From Pseudomonas sp. JUb42 (GTDB taxonomy: Bacteria > Pseudomonadota > Gammaproteobacteria > Pseudomonadales > Pseudomonadaceae): a stretch of 64,000 nucleotides of DNA. A program made the translations under genes and the position numbers. Below are positions 1 to 9,567 of this stretch, in pieces. The stretch is from the NCBI RefSeq assembly GCF_024807945.1, contig NZ_JANUFD010000001.1:720559-784558 (forward strand), read 5' to 3'. The notes under the pieces are model-generated. The model searched no databases and was not told where the DNA came from. It saw only the letters and a program-made list of their open reading frames with translations. Numbering within the stretch: the first letter of the stretch is position 1; every line of letters starts with the position of its first letter.

Positions 1-171
1 CTCGACATCCTCGCCTGCCCGATCTGCAAGGGGCCGCTCAAGCTCAGCGCCGATAAAACCGAGCTGATCAGCAAGGGCGCCGGCCTGGCCTACCCGATCC
101 GCGACGGCATCCCGGTGATGCTGGAAAGCGAAGCCCGTACCCTGACCTCCGACGAGCGCCTGGATAAATGA
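1..171 (+). CDS. ycaR: Trm112/YcaR family protein, 5' truncated by window edge
   Basis: The last 56 codons of a small protein of the UPF0434/Trm112 family, normally about 60 residues; only the first few codons lie outside the window. The visible start carries a Cys-Pro-x-Cys pair (ACPICKGPL), and the rest ([12 protein letters not shown]) matches the family core. Trm112-like proteins act as small zinc-ribbon partners of methyltransferases in other organisms; the role of YcaR in Pseudomonas is not established. Its stop overlaps the kdsB start by 4 nt (ATGA), so the two are probably translationally coupled in the lpxK-ycaR-kdsB order usual in gammaproteobacteria. Confidence 0.9.
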   Translation, partial: LDILACPICKGPLKLSADKTELISKGAGLAYPIRDGIPVMLESEARTLTSDERLDK

Positions 172-932
172 CCGCGGCGTTCACGGTTGTCATTCCGGCG
201 CGGTATGGCTCCAGCCGGTTTCCCGGCAAGCCGCTGAAGGTCATTGCCGGTAAGCCCATGGTTCAGTTGGTTTGGGAGCAGGCGCGCAAAAGCAGTGCCG
301 AGCGCGTTGTCGTTGCGACGGACGATCAACGGATTTTCGACGCCTGCCAGCTGTTTGGCGCCGAAGTGCTGATGACCCGCGATGATCACAATTCCGGCAC
401 TGACCGCCTGGCTGAAGTCGCTGCGCAACTGGGTTTGGCGCCTGATGCCATCGTGGTCAATGTGCAGGGCGACGAGCCGATGATTCCTCCGGCGGTGATC
501 GATCAGGTCGCCGATAACCTGGCGGCGCACCCGCAAGCGCGCATGTCGACCCTGGCCGAGCCTATCGACGACGTGGCGGCGCTGTTCAACCCCAATGTGG
601 TCAAGGTCACCAGCGATATCAATGGCCTGGCCCTGACCTTCAGCCGTGCGCCGCTGCCTTGGGCCCGCGACGCGCTGGCCCGTGACCGTGAGCAGTTGCC
701 AGCCGGCGTGCCCTATCGTCGGCATATCGGGATCTACGCCTATCGCGCCGGTTTCCTCGCTGATTTCGTCAGCTGGGGCCCGTGCTGGCTCGAAGACACG
801 GAAAGTCTCGAGCAACTGCGTGCCCTTTGGCACGGCGTGCGTATCCATGTGGCCGATGCCCTGGAAGCGCCACCGGCTGGGGTCGATACCGCCGAAGACC
901 TGGAGCGCGTAAGGCGCTTGCTGGAGGCTTGA
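168..932 (+). CDS. kdsB: 3-deoxy-manno-octulosonate cytidylyltransferase (CMP-KDO synthetase)
   Basis: Activates KDO with CTP to CMP-KDO, the donor used by WaaA to build the inner core of LPS; cytoplasmic. The 254-residue length is normal. The nucleotide-binding start [15 protein letters not shown] (residues 9-23) and the substrate motif NVQGDEPMI (about residue 97) are both present and typical. The ATG overlaps the ycaR stop. The kdsB stop overlaps the TTG start of murB, so no gene lies between them; many pseudomonads have a low-molecular-weight phosphotyrosine phosphatase gene at this place. Confidence 0.97.
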   Translation: MTAAFTVVIPARYGSSRFPGKPLKVIAGKPMVQLVWEQARKSSAERVVVATDDQRIFDACQLFGAEVLMTRDDHNSGTDRLAEVAAQLGLAPDAIVVNVQGDEPMIPPAVIDQVADNLAAHPQARMSTLAEPIDDVAALFNPNVVKVTSDINGLALTFSRAPLPWARDALARDREQLPAGVPYRRHIGIYAYRAGFLADFVSWGPCWLEDTESLEQLRALWHGVRIHVADALEAPPAGVDTAEDLERVRRLLEA

Positions 933-1948
933 CGTTGCAGATCCAGAACAATGTCTCGCTCAAGCCATTCAACACCTTTGGTGTCGATGTGCGTGCGCAG
1001 CAATACGCAGAAGCCTGTAATGACGACGAAGTGCGTGAAGCCCTGGCCTATGCGGCGGCGCAGGATTTACCGCTGCTGGTGATCGGAGGTGGCAGCAATC
1101 TGCTGTTGACCGCTGACGTGCAGGCTTTGGTGCTGCGCATGGCCAGCCGCGGTATTCGCATCTTGCGCGAGGATTGCTCCCACGGCCTGGTCGAAGCCGA
1201 AGCCGGCGAGCCGTGGCACCCGTTCGTGCTCTGGTGCCTGGAAATGGGCCTGGCCGGTTTGGAAAACCTCAGCCTGATCCCCGGTACAGTGGGCGCTGCA
1301 CCGATCCAGAACGTCGGCGCCTATGGGGTCGAGATCAAGGATGTGTTCCACAGCCTGACTGCTATCGACCGACAGACCGGCGAGCTGCGCGAGTTTGTTC
1401 GCGACGAGTGCGAGTTTGCCTACCGCGACAGCCTGTTCAAGCGCGAAACCGGACGCTGGCTGATCCTGCGTGTGCGTTTTCTGCTGCCTCGGGTGGCTGA
1501 ACTGCATCTGGAATACGGACCGGTGCGCGAGCGCTTGCAGCAGATGGGTATCGAGAGAGCGACGCCCATGCATGTCAGCCGGGCGATCTGCGCGATCCGC
1601 AGCGAGAAACTGCCCGACCCGGCAGTGCTGGGCAACGCCGGTAGCTTCTTCAAGAACCCGGTGATTGCGCAGGCCCAGGCTGCCGAGCTGAAAAACCGTT
1701 ATCCGGGGCTGGTGGGTTATCCACAGGCCGATGGCCAAGTGAAGCTGGCGGCGGGCTGGCTGATCGAGCAGGCCGGTTGGAAAGGCTTCCGCGACGGCGA
1801 TGCCGGGGTGCATGTGTTGCAGGCCCTGGTGTTGGTCAATCACGGTCAGGCCACGGGCACGCAGCTGTTGTCCCTGGCACGGCGCATTCAGAGCGACATT
1901 GCCGAGCGGTTCGGCGTCACGCTTGAGATGGAGCCCAATCTCTACTGA
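929..1948 (+). CDS. murB: UDP-N-acetylenolpyruvoylglucosamine reductase
   Basis: FAD- and NADPH-dependent reduction of UDP-GlcNAc-enolpyruvate to UDP-MurNAc, second committed step of peptidoglycan precursor synthesis. The FAD-binding GGGSNLL (about residue 53), [15 protein letters not shown] and the active-site segment NAGSFFKNP (about residue 236) are all visible. I chose the TTG at 929, giving [18 protein letters not shown] and 339 residues, because the reading frame upstream lies inside kdsB and the family begins just here; no ATG is available nearby. The TTGA overlap with the kdsB stop implies coupling. Confidence 0.95.
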   Translation: MTLQIQNNVSLKPFNTFGVDVRAQQYAEACNDDEVREALAYAAAQDLPLLVIGGGSNLLLTADVQALVLRMASRGIRILREDCSHGLVEAEAGEPWHPFVLWCLEMGLAGLENLSLIPGTVGAAPIQNVGAYGVEIKDVFHSLTAIDRQTGELREFVRDECEFAYRDSLFKRETGRWLILRVRFLLPRVAELHLEYGPVRERLQQMGIERATPMHVSRAICAIRSEKLPDPAVLGNAGSFFKNPVIAQAQAAELKNRYPGLVGYPQADGQVKLAAGWLIEQAGWKGFRDGDAGVHVLQALVLVNHGQATGTQLLSLARRIQSDIAERFGVTLEMEPNLY

Positions 1949-1970
1949 GGTCCCTTCTGTTGAGGCTCCT

Positions 1971-2567
1971 ATGACCACATCGCTTTGCGCCGTTGTCCTG
2001 GCCGCCGGATCAGGCAGCCGCTATCAGGCCGTGGCCGGGGAGGGCGTCAGTAAACTGCTGGCGCCCTGCGTAGGCCGTGATGATATTGAGCGACCTGTGC
2101 TCGAACAGGTCCTGCACAACCTGCAAGGAGTTGTGGATAAGTGCCTGCTGGTCACACGCCCGAATCAACCCGATATCGCCCGACTCGCCCATCTCTATCA
2201 CTGCACCCTGCTGCAACTGGAATCCCCCGGCATGGGCGACAGCATCGCCGCTGCCGTGGCTGCCACGCCAGGCAGTGCCGGGTGGCTGGTGGTGTTGGGG
2301 GATATGCCGTTTATCCTGCCTGAGACCTTGCAAGCCATTGCCACCAGCGTGCGGGCTGATGCCATCAGCGTGCCGGTGTATCAGGGCGAGCGTGGGCATC
2401 CGGTGGGCTTTGGCCGGGAGTTGGCGACGGGTTTGATGGGCTTGAGCGGAGATCGCGGGGCGCGGCGGTTGTTTGATACGGCGCCGGTGCAGTGCATCCA
2501 AGTGACCGATTCCGGTGTGGTGTGGGATGTGGATGTGCCGCAGGCGTTGGTATTTTCCGAACGCTGA
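1971..2567 (+). CDS. MobA/MocA-like NTP transferase
   Basis: 198-residue nucleotidyltransferase of the NTP_transf_3 group. The start LAAGSGSRY followed by a Lys (SKLL) is the NTP-binding signature, VVLGDMPFI holds the metal-binding Asp, and ERGHPVGF...SGDRGARRLF near the C-terminus is typical of the MocA (CTP:molybdopterin cytidylyltransferase) branch. Substrate is therefore probably a molybdopterin, but this is inference from family only. The ATG lies 22 nt after murB. In P. putida and P. aeruginosa I recall murB as directly next to rne, so this gene looks like a lineage-specific insertion. Confidence 0.75.
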   Translation: MTTSLCAVVLAAGSGSRYQAVAGEGVSKLLAPCVGRDDIERPVLEQVLHNLQGVVDKCLLVTRPNQPDIARLAHLYHCTLLQLESPGMGDSIAAAVAATPGSAGWLVVLGDMPFILPETLQAIATSVRADAISVPVYQGERGHPVGFGRELATGLMGLSGDRGARRLFDTAPVQCIQVTDSGVVWDVDVPQALVFSER

Positions 2568-2572
2568 TGACT

Positions 2573-2659
2573 GTTGGAGCGAGGCTTGCCCGCGAATTGA
2601 ACGGCGCGGTAATTCAGATACACCGCGTCGAGGCTTTCGCGGGCGAGCCTCGCTCCAAC
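2573..2659. repeat. REPIN (REP doublet), class with core GAGGCTTGCCCGCGAA
   Basis: Two inverted copies of a REP sequence (GGAGCGAGGCTTGCCCGCGAA and its near complement) around a spacer containing GATACACCGCGTC. It lies between the convergent genes of the MobA-like protein and rne. The same class occurs at 42081, 56343 and 58850. Confidence 0.9.
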
Positions 2660-2694
2660 GGATGATTCATATGCTGTGATAGTTCATCAGGAAT

Positions 2695-2731
2695 AAAAAA
2701 GCCCCGCCTGTCTGCACAGGCGGGGCTTTTT
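2695..2731. terminator. bidirectional rho-independent terminator between the MobA-like gene and rne
   Basis: An A-run, a perfect GCCCCGCCTGT / ACAGGCGGGGC stem with a 4-nt loop, then a T-run. It can end transcription from both converging genes. Confidence 0.92.
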
Positions 2732-2745
2732 ATTCAGCTAATGAA

Positions 2746-5700
2746 TCACACCAGCGGCTTGTGCTCGTGGTGCTCTTCATGGGCTGGTTGCTGAACGACT
2801 TCTTCAGCAGGTTGCACGGTCTCTTCAACGGTCGGTGCAGCTTCTACCGCTTCAATGACCGGTGCAGCCTCGAACACCTGCGCCGGTTCTTCGGCAACCG
2901 GTGCGCTGGCGGCGGCAGCGGCGGCCTCTTCGGCTTCCTTCTGCAGACGCTCGGCTTCACGCTTGCGACGACGCACTTCACGAGGATCGTTCGGTGCACG
3001 GCCGTTGCTGCTGACCGGCAGGGCAGGCGCCTCAACAGCAACCGGCTCGGCAACCGCTTCCACGACTGGCGCAGGAGCTGGTTCGGCAGCGACTACCGGC
3101 TCAGCCACTGGCTCATGGATAGGCAGTTCGGCTGATTCGGTGACCACGACAGTGTCGGCAACCGGTGCTTCGACCGCTACTTCTGCAACGGGCGCAGGGG
3201 TTGGCGTGAACGGCTCAGGGGCGCTGAACAGTTCGGTCTGGGCGGCCGGGACTTCAACCGGTGCCGGTGCAGCTTCGACAAACGCCGGGACTTCTACGTC
3301 CGGGGCGCTTTCCAGCTTGAAGCTGTCATCGGCGGCCGGTGCTTCAACAGCTGGCACTTCGACAGTTGCTGCTTCATATGCCGGTGCTTCGACGACGGCT
3401 TCAGCGACAGGCGTCGATTCGGCAGGCGCTTCGACGACCGGTGTTTCAGCAGCTTCAGCCGCGACGGCTTCTACCGCAGCCGGGGCCGAGGTAGGCACGG
3501 CGGCGGTAGCGCGTTCGGCCTGGCGATGAGCTTCGGCTTCGGCCTGGGCGCTGATCACGCCTTCGACGGAAGCAGCGATGGCGCCGGTTGCAACAACGGC
3601 AGCTACAGCAGCAGTGCCTTCGTTTTCACCTTCACCTTCTTCGGAGCCTTCGATCACGTTGCCGTTGGCATCGCGTTGACGCTCACGACGGTTGCTGCGA
3701 CGACGCTGGCCACGGGAGCGGCGGCGTGGACGGTCGCCTTCGGCGCCTTCCTGCTGGTCGTCCTGCAGGGCTTCTTCGTTCGGCAGCAGTTCTTCTTCGC
3801 TGACCGCCGCTACCGGCTGTTCTGCGCGTGGTTGACGCTCTTCACGCGGCGCACGTGGCTGACGCTCTTCACGCGGAGCACGCTCAGGACGCTCTTCACG
3901 TTGCAGGTTGACCGCCGGGGCGGTATCCAGCGGCTCGCGCAGTTCGCGAACCGGGCGCTCTTCACGACCTTCGCGACCTTCACGTGGCTTGCGCTCGCGT
4001 GGTGCACGCTCTTCCCGTGGAGCACGGGCCGGGCGTTCTTCACGCGGGGCGGAATCGTCACGCACTTCACGCGGTGCACGTTCTTCTCGTGGCGCGCGTT
4101 CTTCACGCGGTGCACGCTCTTCGCGAGGCGCGCGCTCGGTACGCTCTTCACGTGGAGCACGTTCTTCACGCGGCTTGCGCTCTTCGTCACGACGGTTGGT
4201 GCGGCCACGGCTCTGTTGACGACCGTTGCGGCGTTCTTCGTTGCGCGCAGGACGCTCGGCAGCCGGCTTCTCGACGACAACCGGTGCAGCCGCTGGCTCT
4301 TCCTTGGTCGCGAACAGGCTGACCAGGGATTTCACCAGGCCCTTGAACAGGCTTGGCTCATGGGCAACAACGGGTGCCGGTGCGACCGGTGCCGGGGCTT
4401 CCAGCGGAACGGGGGCGTTGGCGCGAGCCGGTGCAGTCTTGACCGCAGCTTCCTGGCGAACCAGGGTGCGGGTCGCGGCGGCTGGCTGAACTTCTTCCAC
4501 TTCGGCAGCGGCAGCAGCGATTTCGTAGCTGGACTGGTTGTTGTGGGCTTCCGGGCTGTCATCACGCAGACGCTGGACTTCGAAATGCGGCGTTTCGAGG
4601 TGATCGTTCGGCAGGATGATGATGCGCGCGCGGGTGCGCAGTTCGATCTTGGTGATCGAGTTGCGTTTTTCGTTGAGCAGGAAAGCTGCAACCGGGATCG
4701 GCACCTGAGCGCGGACTTCGGCGGTGCGGTCTTTCAGGGCTTCTTCTTCGATCAGGCGCAGGATCGCCAGGGACAGCGATTCAACGTCACGGATGATGCC
4801 GGTGCCGTTGCAACGCGGGCAGACGATGCCGCTGCTCTCGCCCAGGGATGGACGCAGGCGCTGACGGGACATTTCCAGCAGGCCGAAGCGCGAGATGCGA
4901 CCGACCTGGACGCGGGCACGGTCGGCTTCCAGGCTTTCGCGGACTTTTTCTTCCACGGCGCGCTGGTTCTTGGCCGGGGTCATGTCGATGAAGTCGATGA
5001 CGATCAGGCCGCCGATGTCGCGCAGGCGCAACTGACGGGCGATTTCTTCAGCGGCTTCAAGGTTGGTCTGCAGGGCGGTTTCTTCGATGTCGCTGCCTTT
5101 GGTGGCGCGGGCCGAGTTGATGTCGATGGACACCAGGGCTTCGGTCGGATCGATGACAATGGAGCCGCCGGAGGGCAGTTCGACGACGCGCTGGAAGGCG
5201 GTCTCGATCTGGCTTTCGATCTGGAAACGGTTGAACAGCGGAACGCTGTCTTCGTACAGCTTGATCTTGCTGGCGTACTGCGGCATCACCTGGCGGATGA
5301 AGGTCAGGGCTTCTTCCTGGGCTTCAACGCTGTCGATCAGCACTTCGCCGATGTCCTGGCGCAGGTAGTCGCGGATGGCGCGGATGATGACGTTGCTTTC
5401 CTGGTAGATCAGGAAAGGCGCCGAACGATCCAGGGACGCTTCCTTGATGGCGGTCCAGAGTTGCAGCAGGTAGTCGAGGTCCCACTGCATTTCTTCGCTG
5501 CTGCGGCCCAGGCCGGCAGTGCGCACGATCAGGCCCATGTCGGCCGGAGCGATCAGGCCGTTGAGCGCTTCACGCAGTTCGTTGCGCTCTTCGCCTTCGA
5601 TGCGGCGCGAGATGCCACCGGCACGCGGGTTGTTCGGCATCAGGACCAGGTAACGACCGGCCAGGCTGATGAAGGTGGTCAGGGCTGCGCCCTTGTTGCC

Positions 5701-6021
5701 ACGTTCCTCTTTCTCGACCTGGACGATGACTTCCTGGCCTTCGCTCAGGACGTCCTTGATGTTGACGCGGCCTTCAGGGGCTTTCTTGAAGTACTCGCGG
5801 GAGATTTCCTTGAGGGGCAGAAAGCCGTGGCGCTCAGAGCCGAAATCGACAAAGGCAGCCTCAAGACTGGGTTCGATGCGAGTAATCCGGCCTTTGTAGA
5901 TGTTGGCCTTCTTCTGCTCGCGTGCACCGGACTCGATGTCCAGGTCGTAGAGGCGCTGGCCGTCTACCAGTGCAACACGCAACTCTTCGGGTTGAGTTGC
6001 GTTAATCAGCATTCTTTTCAT
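2746..6021 (-). CDS. rne: Ribonuclease E
   Basis: Essential endoribonuclease and degradosome scaffold, 1091 residues. The catalytic half has the S1 region at the N-terminus, the DNase I-like metal site ([12 protein letters not shown] and VIDFIDM, two conserved Asp) and the Zn-link CPRCNGTG near residue 400. The C-terminal half is disordered: Arg/Glu-rich tandem REERAP repeats (about residues 594-740), an Ala/Pro/Val/Glu-rich stretch, and an APNDPREV motif near residue 1010, a short motif reported in P. aeruginosa as a degradosome-partner site. I start at [10 protein letters not shown] (6021), which matches the family, not at the in-frame ATG 48 nt upstream. A promoter at 6682-6710 implies a 5' leader of about 650 nt, consistent with the autoregulated leaders known for rne elsewhere. 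Confidence 0.98.
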   Translation of the reverse strand: MKRMLINATQPEELRVALVDGQRLYDLDIESGAREQKKANIYKGRITRIEPSLEAAFVDFGSERHGFLPLKEISREYFKKAPEGRVNIKDVLSEGQEVIVQVEKEERGNKGAALTTFISLAGRYLVLMPNNPRAGGISRRIEGEERNELREALNGLIAPADMGLIVRTAGLGRSSEEMQWDLDYLLQLWTAIKEASLDRSAPFLIYQESNVIIRAIRDYLRQDIGEVLIDSVEAQEEALTFIRQVMPQYASKIKLYEDSVPLFNRFQIESQIETAFQRVVELPSGGSIVIDPTEALVSIDINSARATKGSDIEETALQTNLEAAEEIARQLRLRDIGGLIVIDFIDMTPAKNQRAVEEKVRESLEADRARVQVGRISRFGLLEMSRQRLRPSLGESSGIVCPRCNGTGIIRDVESLSLAILRLIEEEALKDRTAEVRAQVPIPVAAFLLNEKRNSITKIELRTRARIIILPNDHLETPHFEVQRLRDDSPEAHNNQSSYEIAAAAAEVEEVQPAAATRTLVRQEAAVKTAPARANAPVPLEAPAPVAPAPVVAHEPSLFKGLVKSLVSLFATKEEPAAAPVVVEKPAAERPARNEERRNGRQQSRGRTNRRDEERKPREERAPREERTERAPREERAPREERAPREERAPREVRDDSAPREERPARAPREERAPRERKPREGREGREERPVRELREPLDTAPAVNLQREERPERAPREERQPRAPREERQPRAEQPVAAVSEEELLPNEEALQDDQQEGAEGDRPRRRSRGQRRRSNRRERQRDANGNVIEGSEEGEGENEGTAAVAAVVATGAIAASVEGVISAQAEAEAHRQAERATAAVPTSAPAAVEAVAAEAAETPVVEAPAESTPVAEAVVEAPAYEAATVEVPAVEAPAADDSFKLESAPDVEVPAFVEAAPAPVEVPAAQTELFSAPEPFTPTPAPVAEVAVEAPVADTVVVTESAELPIHEPVAEPVVAAEPAPAPVVEAVAEPVAVEAPALPVSSNGRAPNDPREVRRRKREAERLQKEAEEAAAAAASAPVAEEPAQVFEAAPVIEAVEAAPTVEETVQPAEEVVQQPAHEEHHEHKPLV

Positions 6022-6681
6022 GTAGTACCGTCGGTTTCCGGGCTGCCGGAAACGGCGTTCGGCACACACGACTTCTCACGGTCGGTGTCAGGGCACGTCA
6101 AGAGTGGTTGGACACTCAAGTGTCTAGCGATGATCCCGGCCAACGGGGCCTGGGGGTCGCGACGACGTTTCCTGCTTGCTGTGGTGACGATTAGGACACC
6201 CTGTCAGCAAAAGCTTTGTCAGGAGGAGGAATCAATCATCGGTAGCGGACGAGATGAGGCGTCTATAACAAGCCTGGTGCTATACACAGTCCGATGGTTG
6301 TGCGTCTCTACCCTACACGTATCCCTGATAATTCGGGTGCTGCCGCGCGCAGAATCCGCAGCGGGTTGGCATTTACCGCAACCTTCCACTGGAAGGTCGC
6401 GCATCATGGCTTAAGGCGTTGTTTCCGAAACATTCGCTCGGAGCGTCTGAAAGCGACTGCACTTTGTGAACTGGCCTTGAATATTGAGCTCCGAAGGCGA
6501 GTAGCTACTCTGCGTTCGGGCCTGTTTCAGGCCTCATGTCACCTGCGCTTGTTACGTTTCCAGACCTTCCAGTGTGCAGCGAAAGCCACGTAGGACGGCC
6601 TCGCGTCCTTGTGAATTGCGTGGTCAGGGCCGGTGTCACACCGCTTGTCCGCTGTCCAGGCCGCTTTTGGCGGCGTTCGCG
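6022..6681 (-). promoter_or_regulatory. rne 5' leader (non-coding)
   Basis: About 650 nt without a convincing gene on either strand. The likely rne promoter lies at its upstream end, so most of it would be transcribed as untranslated leader. In E. coli the rne leader mediates RNase E autoregulation; a similar role here is inference. I could not define specific stems by eye. Confidence 0.55.
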
Positions 6682-6710
6682 ACTATAGCAGCAATCTTTA
6701 AGTGCTTCAA
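6682..6710 (-). promoter_or_regulatory. sigma70-type promoter for rne
   Basis: On the minus strand TTGAAG (6710-6705), a 17-nt spacer and TATAGT (6687-6682). Predicted start near 6675. It partly overlaps the divergent rluC promoter region. Confidence 0.65.
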
Positions 6711-6723
6711 ATCCATAAAAAAT

Positions 6724-6732
6724 TGTTATGAT
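6724..6732 (+). promoter_or_regulatory. extended -10 promoter for rluC, predicted leaderless
   Basis: TG-T-TATGAT is an extended -10 element ending 7 nt before the rluC ATG at 6740, so transcription should begin at or within 1-2 nt of the start codon. No good -35 is visible, as expected for extended -10 promoters, and there is no Shine-Dalgarno before the ATG. Confidence 0.55.
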
Positions 6733-6739
6733 TTGCACC

Positions 6740-7699
6740 ATGACGAATATCACCCCTCCAACCCCCGGCGTCCAGCTGGTAGAGGTTGCGCCGGAATATG
6801 CCGGTCAACGCATCGACAACTTTCTTGTCACTTTTCTCAAAGGCGTGCCCAAGACCTTGATTTACCGCATTTTGCGCAAAGGCGAAGTGCGAGTGAACAA
6901 GGGGCGGATCAAGCCCGAGTACAAGTTGCAGGCGGGCGACATCATCCGTGTCCCGCCGGTACGTGTGCCTGAGCGCGACGAGCCGGTGCCGGTCGCCCAG
7001 GGGCTGTTGCAGCGCCTGGAAGCGGCGATTGTCTACGAAGACAAGGCCCTGATCGTGCTCAACAAACCGGCCGGCATCGCCGTGCACGGTGGCAGCGGCC
7101 TGAGTTTCGGGGTCATCGAAGCCTTCCGTCAGCTGCGCCCCGATGCCAAGGAGCTGGAGCTGGTGCATCGCCTGGACCGGGACACCTCGGGCCTGCTGAT
7201 GATCGCCAAGAAGCGCAGCATGTTGCGCCACCTGCACGCCGCCCTGCGCGGCGATGGCGTCGACAAGCGCTACATGGCCCTGGTCCGTGGCAACTGGCCA
7301 ACCGCCCAGAAACAGGTACGCGCGCCGCTGCTCAAGAGCAATCTGCGTTCCGGCGAGCGCATGGTCGAGGTTAACGAGGAGGGCAAGGAGGCCTTGACTC
7401 TGTTCAAGGTTCTGCGCCGCTTCGGCGATTTCGCCACCATGGTCGAGGCCAAGCCGGTCACCGGGCGTACCCACCAGATTCGCGTGCATACCCTGCATGC
7501 CGGGCACTGTATCGCCGGTGACACCAAGTACGGCGAAGAAGGCTTCTCCAAGGAAATTCGTGACTTGGGCGGCAAACGCCTGTTCCTGCACGCCTACATG
7601 CTGACTGTGCCGCTGCCCGATGGCGGCGAGCTGAAGCTGGAGGCGCCGGTCGATGAGATGTGGGCCAAGACTGTGGAGCGACTGCTGAGTGCGCCGTGA
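6740..7699 (+). CDS. rluC: 23S rRNA pseudouridine(955/2504/2580) synthase
   Basis: Makes three pseudouridines in 23S rRNA. 319 residues: an S4 RNA-binding domain (about 16-75; QRIDNFL...[14 protein letters not shown]) followed by the RluA-type catalytic domain with the active-site Asp in HRLDRDTSG (about residue 144) and the family segment [11 protein letters not shown] take [10 protein letters not shown] as the start because the family begins there; an in-frame ATG 12 nt upstream would lie inside the predicted -10 element. Divergent from rne, as usual in Pseudomonas. The next gene overlaps its end by 11 nt. Confidence 0.96.
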   Translation: MTNITPPTPGVQLVEVAPEYAGQRIDNFLVTFLKGVPKTLIYRILRKGEVRVNKGRIKPEYKLQAGDIIRVPPVRVPERDEPVPVAQGLLQRLEAAIVYEDKALIVLNKPAGIAVHGGSGLSFGVIEAFRQLRPDAKELELVHRLDRDTSGLLMIAKKRSMLRHLHAALRGDGVDKRYMALVRGNWPTAQKQVRAPLLKSNLRSGERMVEVNEEGKEALTLFKVLRRFGDFATMVEAKPVTGRTHQIRVHTLHAGHCIAGDTKYGEEGFSKEIRDLGGKRLFLHAYMLTVPLPDGGELKLEAPVDEMWAKTVERLLSAP

Positions 7700-8351
7700 C
7701 TATGATTTGTTGATTTTCGATTGGGACGGCACCTTGGCCGACTCCATCGGTCGTATCGTTCTGGCCATGCGTAGCGCGGCCCAAACCGGGGATATGCCGG
7801 TTCGAGATGATGCCTCGATCAAGGGCATCATCGGCCTGGGTCTGCCCGAGGCGATCGAAACCCTATATCCAGGTATCACTCCACGCGACCTGGTGGCTTT
7901 TCGCGAACGTTACGCCACTAGCTATATGACTATGGATGAGGTGCCTTCGCCGTTGTTCGACGGGGTTGCCGAATCCATTGAGGCGTTTCGTGCCGAGGGT
8001 TATCACCTGGCCGTCGCTACGGGTAAGGCGCGCCGGGGTCTGGATCGGGTGCTCAAGTCCAACGGCTGGCTCGATTATTTCGATGCGACCCGTGCCGCTG
8101 ACGAGACCGCCAGCAAGCCGCACCCGTTGATGCTGCATGAAATTCTTGCGCATTGCCGCGTGACGCCTGAGCGGGCGTTGATGGTGGGTGATTCCTCCTT
8201 CGATCTGCAGATGGCGCGCAATGCCGGCATGGACTCCGTTGCCGTAGGTTACGGGGCGCAATCCCTGGACTCGCTGCGCGAATTCGGTCCGCGACTGGCC
8301 ATCGATCATTTTAACGAGTTGCGCACCTGGCTGTCGGCGCGCAGCGCCTGA
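7689..8351 (+). CDS. HAD-family hydrolase (phosphoglycolate phosphatase-like)
   Basis: 220-residue HAD superfamily phosphatase. Motif I is DWDGTLADS (residues 10-18), motif II lies in VATGKAR, the Lys of motif III in SKPHP and motif IV in [15 protein letters not shown] cap domain of the Gph/PGM type separates motifs I and II. Substrate unknown; related proteins act on phosphoglycolate or nucleotides. The GTG start lies within the end of rluC, a conserved arrangement in pseudomonads that suggests co-translation; sppA follows after 23 nt. Confidence 0.88.
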   Translation: MRRDYDLLIFDWDGTLADSIGRIVLAMRSAAQTGDMPVRDDASIKGIIGLGLPEAIETLYPGITPRDLVAFRERYATSYMTMDEVPSPLFDGVAESIEAFRAEGYHLAVATGKARRGLDRVLKSNGWLDYFDATRAADETASKPHPLMLHEILAHCRVTPERALMVGDSSFDLQMARNAGMDSVAVGYGAQSLDSLREFGPRLAIDHFNELRTWLSARSA

Positions 8352-8374
8352 GTCTTTGTTGTTGGGGTGATTAA

Positions 8375-9373
8375 ATGTCTGATGAGTGGAAAGCACCGCA
8401 AGGTGTTGATGAGAGTGCTGACAGCAAGGCCGACGCCAAGAGCTGGAAGCTGCTGGAAAAGACCCTGCTGGCCGGTATTCAGGAGCAGCGGCGTTCCCGG
8501 CGCTGGGGGATCTTCTTCAAGAGCCTGACCTTTCTCTATCTGATTGGCGCGCTGTTCATGTTCTCGCCGCTGATGGATGTTGAAAAGGGCGCCTCGCGCA
8601 AGGACAGCCATACCGCGCTGATCGAGATCAAGGGCATGATCGCCGACAACGAAATGGCCAGTGCCGACAATATCGTCGGCAGCCTGCGCGAGGCCTTCAA
8701 GGACGAGAAGACCAAGGGCATCATCCTGCGCATTAACAGCGGCGGCGGCAGCCCGGTGCAATCGGGTTACGTCTATGACGAAATTCGTCGCCTGCGTGCC
8801 GAGAAGCCGAATATCAAGGTTTACGCGGTGATCTCCGACCTCGGCGCTTCCGGGGCTTATTACATCGCCAGTGCCGCTGACCAGATCTATGCCGACAAAG
8901 CCAGCCTGGTCGGCTCCATCGGTGTGACGGCGGCGACCTTCGGCTTTGTCGGCACCATGGAGAAGCTGGGCGTCGATCGCCGGGTCTATACCTCGGGTGA
9001 GCACAAGGCCTTCCTTGATCCGTTCCAGCCGCCCAAGGCCGAGGAAACCCAATTCTGGCAGAGCGTGCTGGACACCACCCACAAGCAGTTCATTGCCAGC
9101 GTCAAGCAGGGTCGTGGCGACCGCCTCAAGGACAAGGATCACCCCGAGCTGTTCTCCGGGCTGGTCTGGACCGGCGAGCAGGCGTTGCCTCTGGGGTTGA
9201 TCGATGGCCTGGGCAACACCAGTTCGGTGGCGCGTGATGTGATCGGCGAGAAAAAGATCGTCGACTACACCGTACAGGAATCGCCGTTCGACCGCTTTTC
9301 GAAGAAGCTGGGCGCCAGCGTGGCTGAGCAGATTGCCATGTGGGCAGGCTTCAATGGGCCGACCTTGCGCTGA
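8375..9373 (+). CDS. sppA: Signal peptide peptidase SppA, 36-kDa type (S49 family)
   Basis: Inner-membrane serine peptidase that degrades cleaved signal peptides. 332 residues: a cytoplasmic N-terminal segment of about 45 residues, one membrane segment (about 47-66), then a periplasmic S49 domain. The Ser nucleophile is in LGASGAYYIAS (about residue 159) and the likely Lys base in SGEHKAFLDPF (about residue 211), the Ser/Lys dyad arrangement of short SppA proteins. Third gene of an rluC-HAD-sppA unit, ended by a strong terminator. Confidence 0.95.
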   Translation: MSDEWKAPQGVDESADSKADAKSWKLLEKTLLAGIQEQRRSRRWGIFFKSLTFLYLIGALFMFSPLMDVEKGASRKDSHTALIEIKGMIADNEMASADNIVGSLREAFKDEKTKGIILRINSGGGSPVQSGYVYDEIRRLRAEKPNIKVYAVISDLGASGAYYIASAADQIYADKASLVGSIGVTAATFGFVGTMEKLGVDRRVYTSGEHKAFLDPFQPPKAEETQFWQSVLDTTHKQFIASVKQGRGDRLKDKDHPELFSGLVWTGEQALPLGLIDGLGNTSSVARDVIGEKKIVDYTVQESPFDRFSKKLGASVAEQIAMWAGFNGPTLR

Positions 9374-9392
9374 TCGAGGTTATGGTTGAATG

Positions 9393-9420
9393 AAAAGCCC
9401 GACCATTGGTCGGGTTTTTT
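9393..9420 (+). terminator. rho-independent terminator after sppA
   Basis: AAAAGCCCGACC-ATT-GGTCGGGTTTTTT: a perfect 7-bp GC stem with a T-run, 20 nt after the sppA stop. The A-run upstream lets it work in both directions. Confidence 0.92.
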
Positions 9421-9450
9421 ATTGTTGGGCTGCCAGCGTGGTGAGGTCGT

Positions 9451-9541
9451 TGTGGGAGCGAATTCATTCGCGAAAGCGATATTCAAGGCGATGAGGATGT
9501 GGTGGATGTAGATGCCTCTTCGCGAATGAATTCGCTCACAC
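9451..9541. repeat. REPIN, class with core GAGCGAATTCATTCGCGAA
   Basis: Two inverted copies, TGTGGGAGCGAATTCATTCG and CGAATGAATTCGCTCACA, around a variable spacer. The second member of this class is at 52770. Confidence 0.9.
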
Positions 9542-9567
9542 ATATAGAGTTCGATTCCCTGGAGTGT

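Noticed and set aside
3840..4200. direct repeats resembling a CRISPR array
   Set aside because: They are in-frame codons of the REERAP repeats of RNase E, without unique spacers.
3526..6414. 962-codon open frame antisense to rne
   Set aside because: High GC and biased third positions of rne create open antisense frames; composition is unlike a protein, and rne is certain.
6728..6739. alternative rluC start four codons upstream
   Set aside because: That ATG lies in the predicted -10 element and homologues begin at MTN/MTT.
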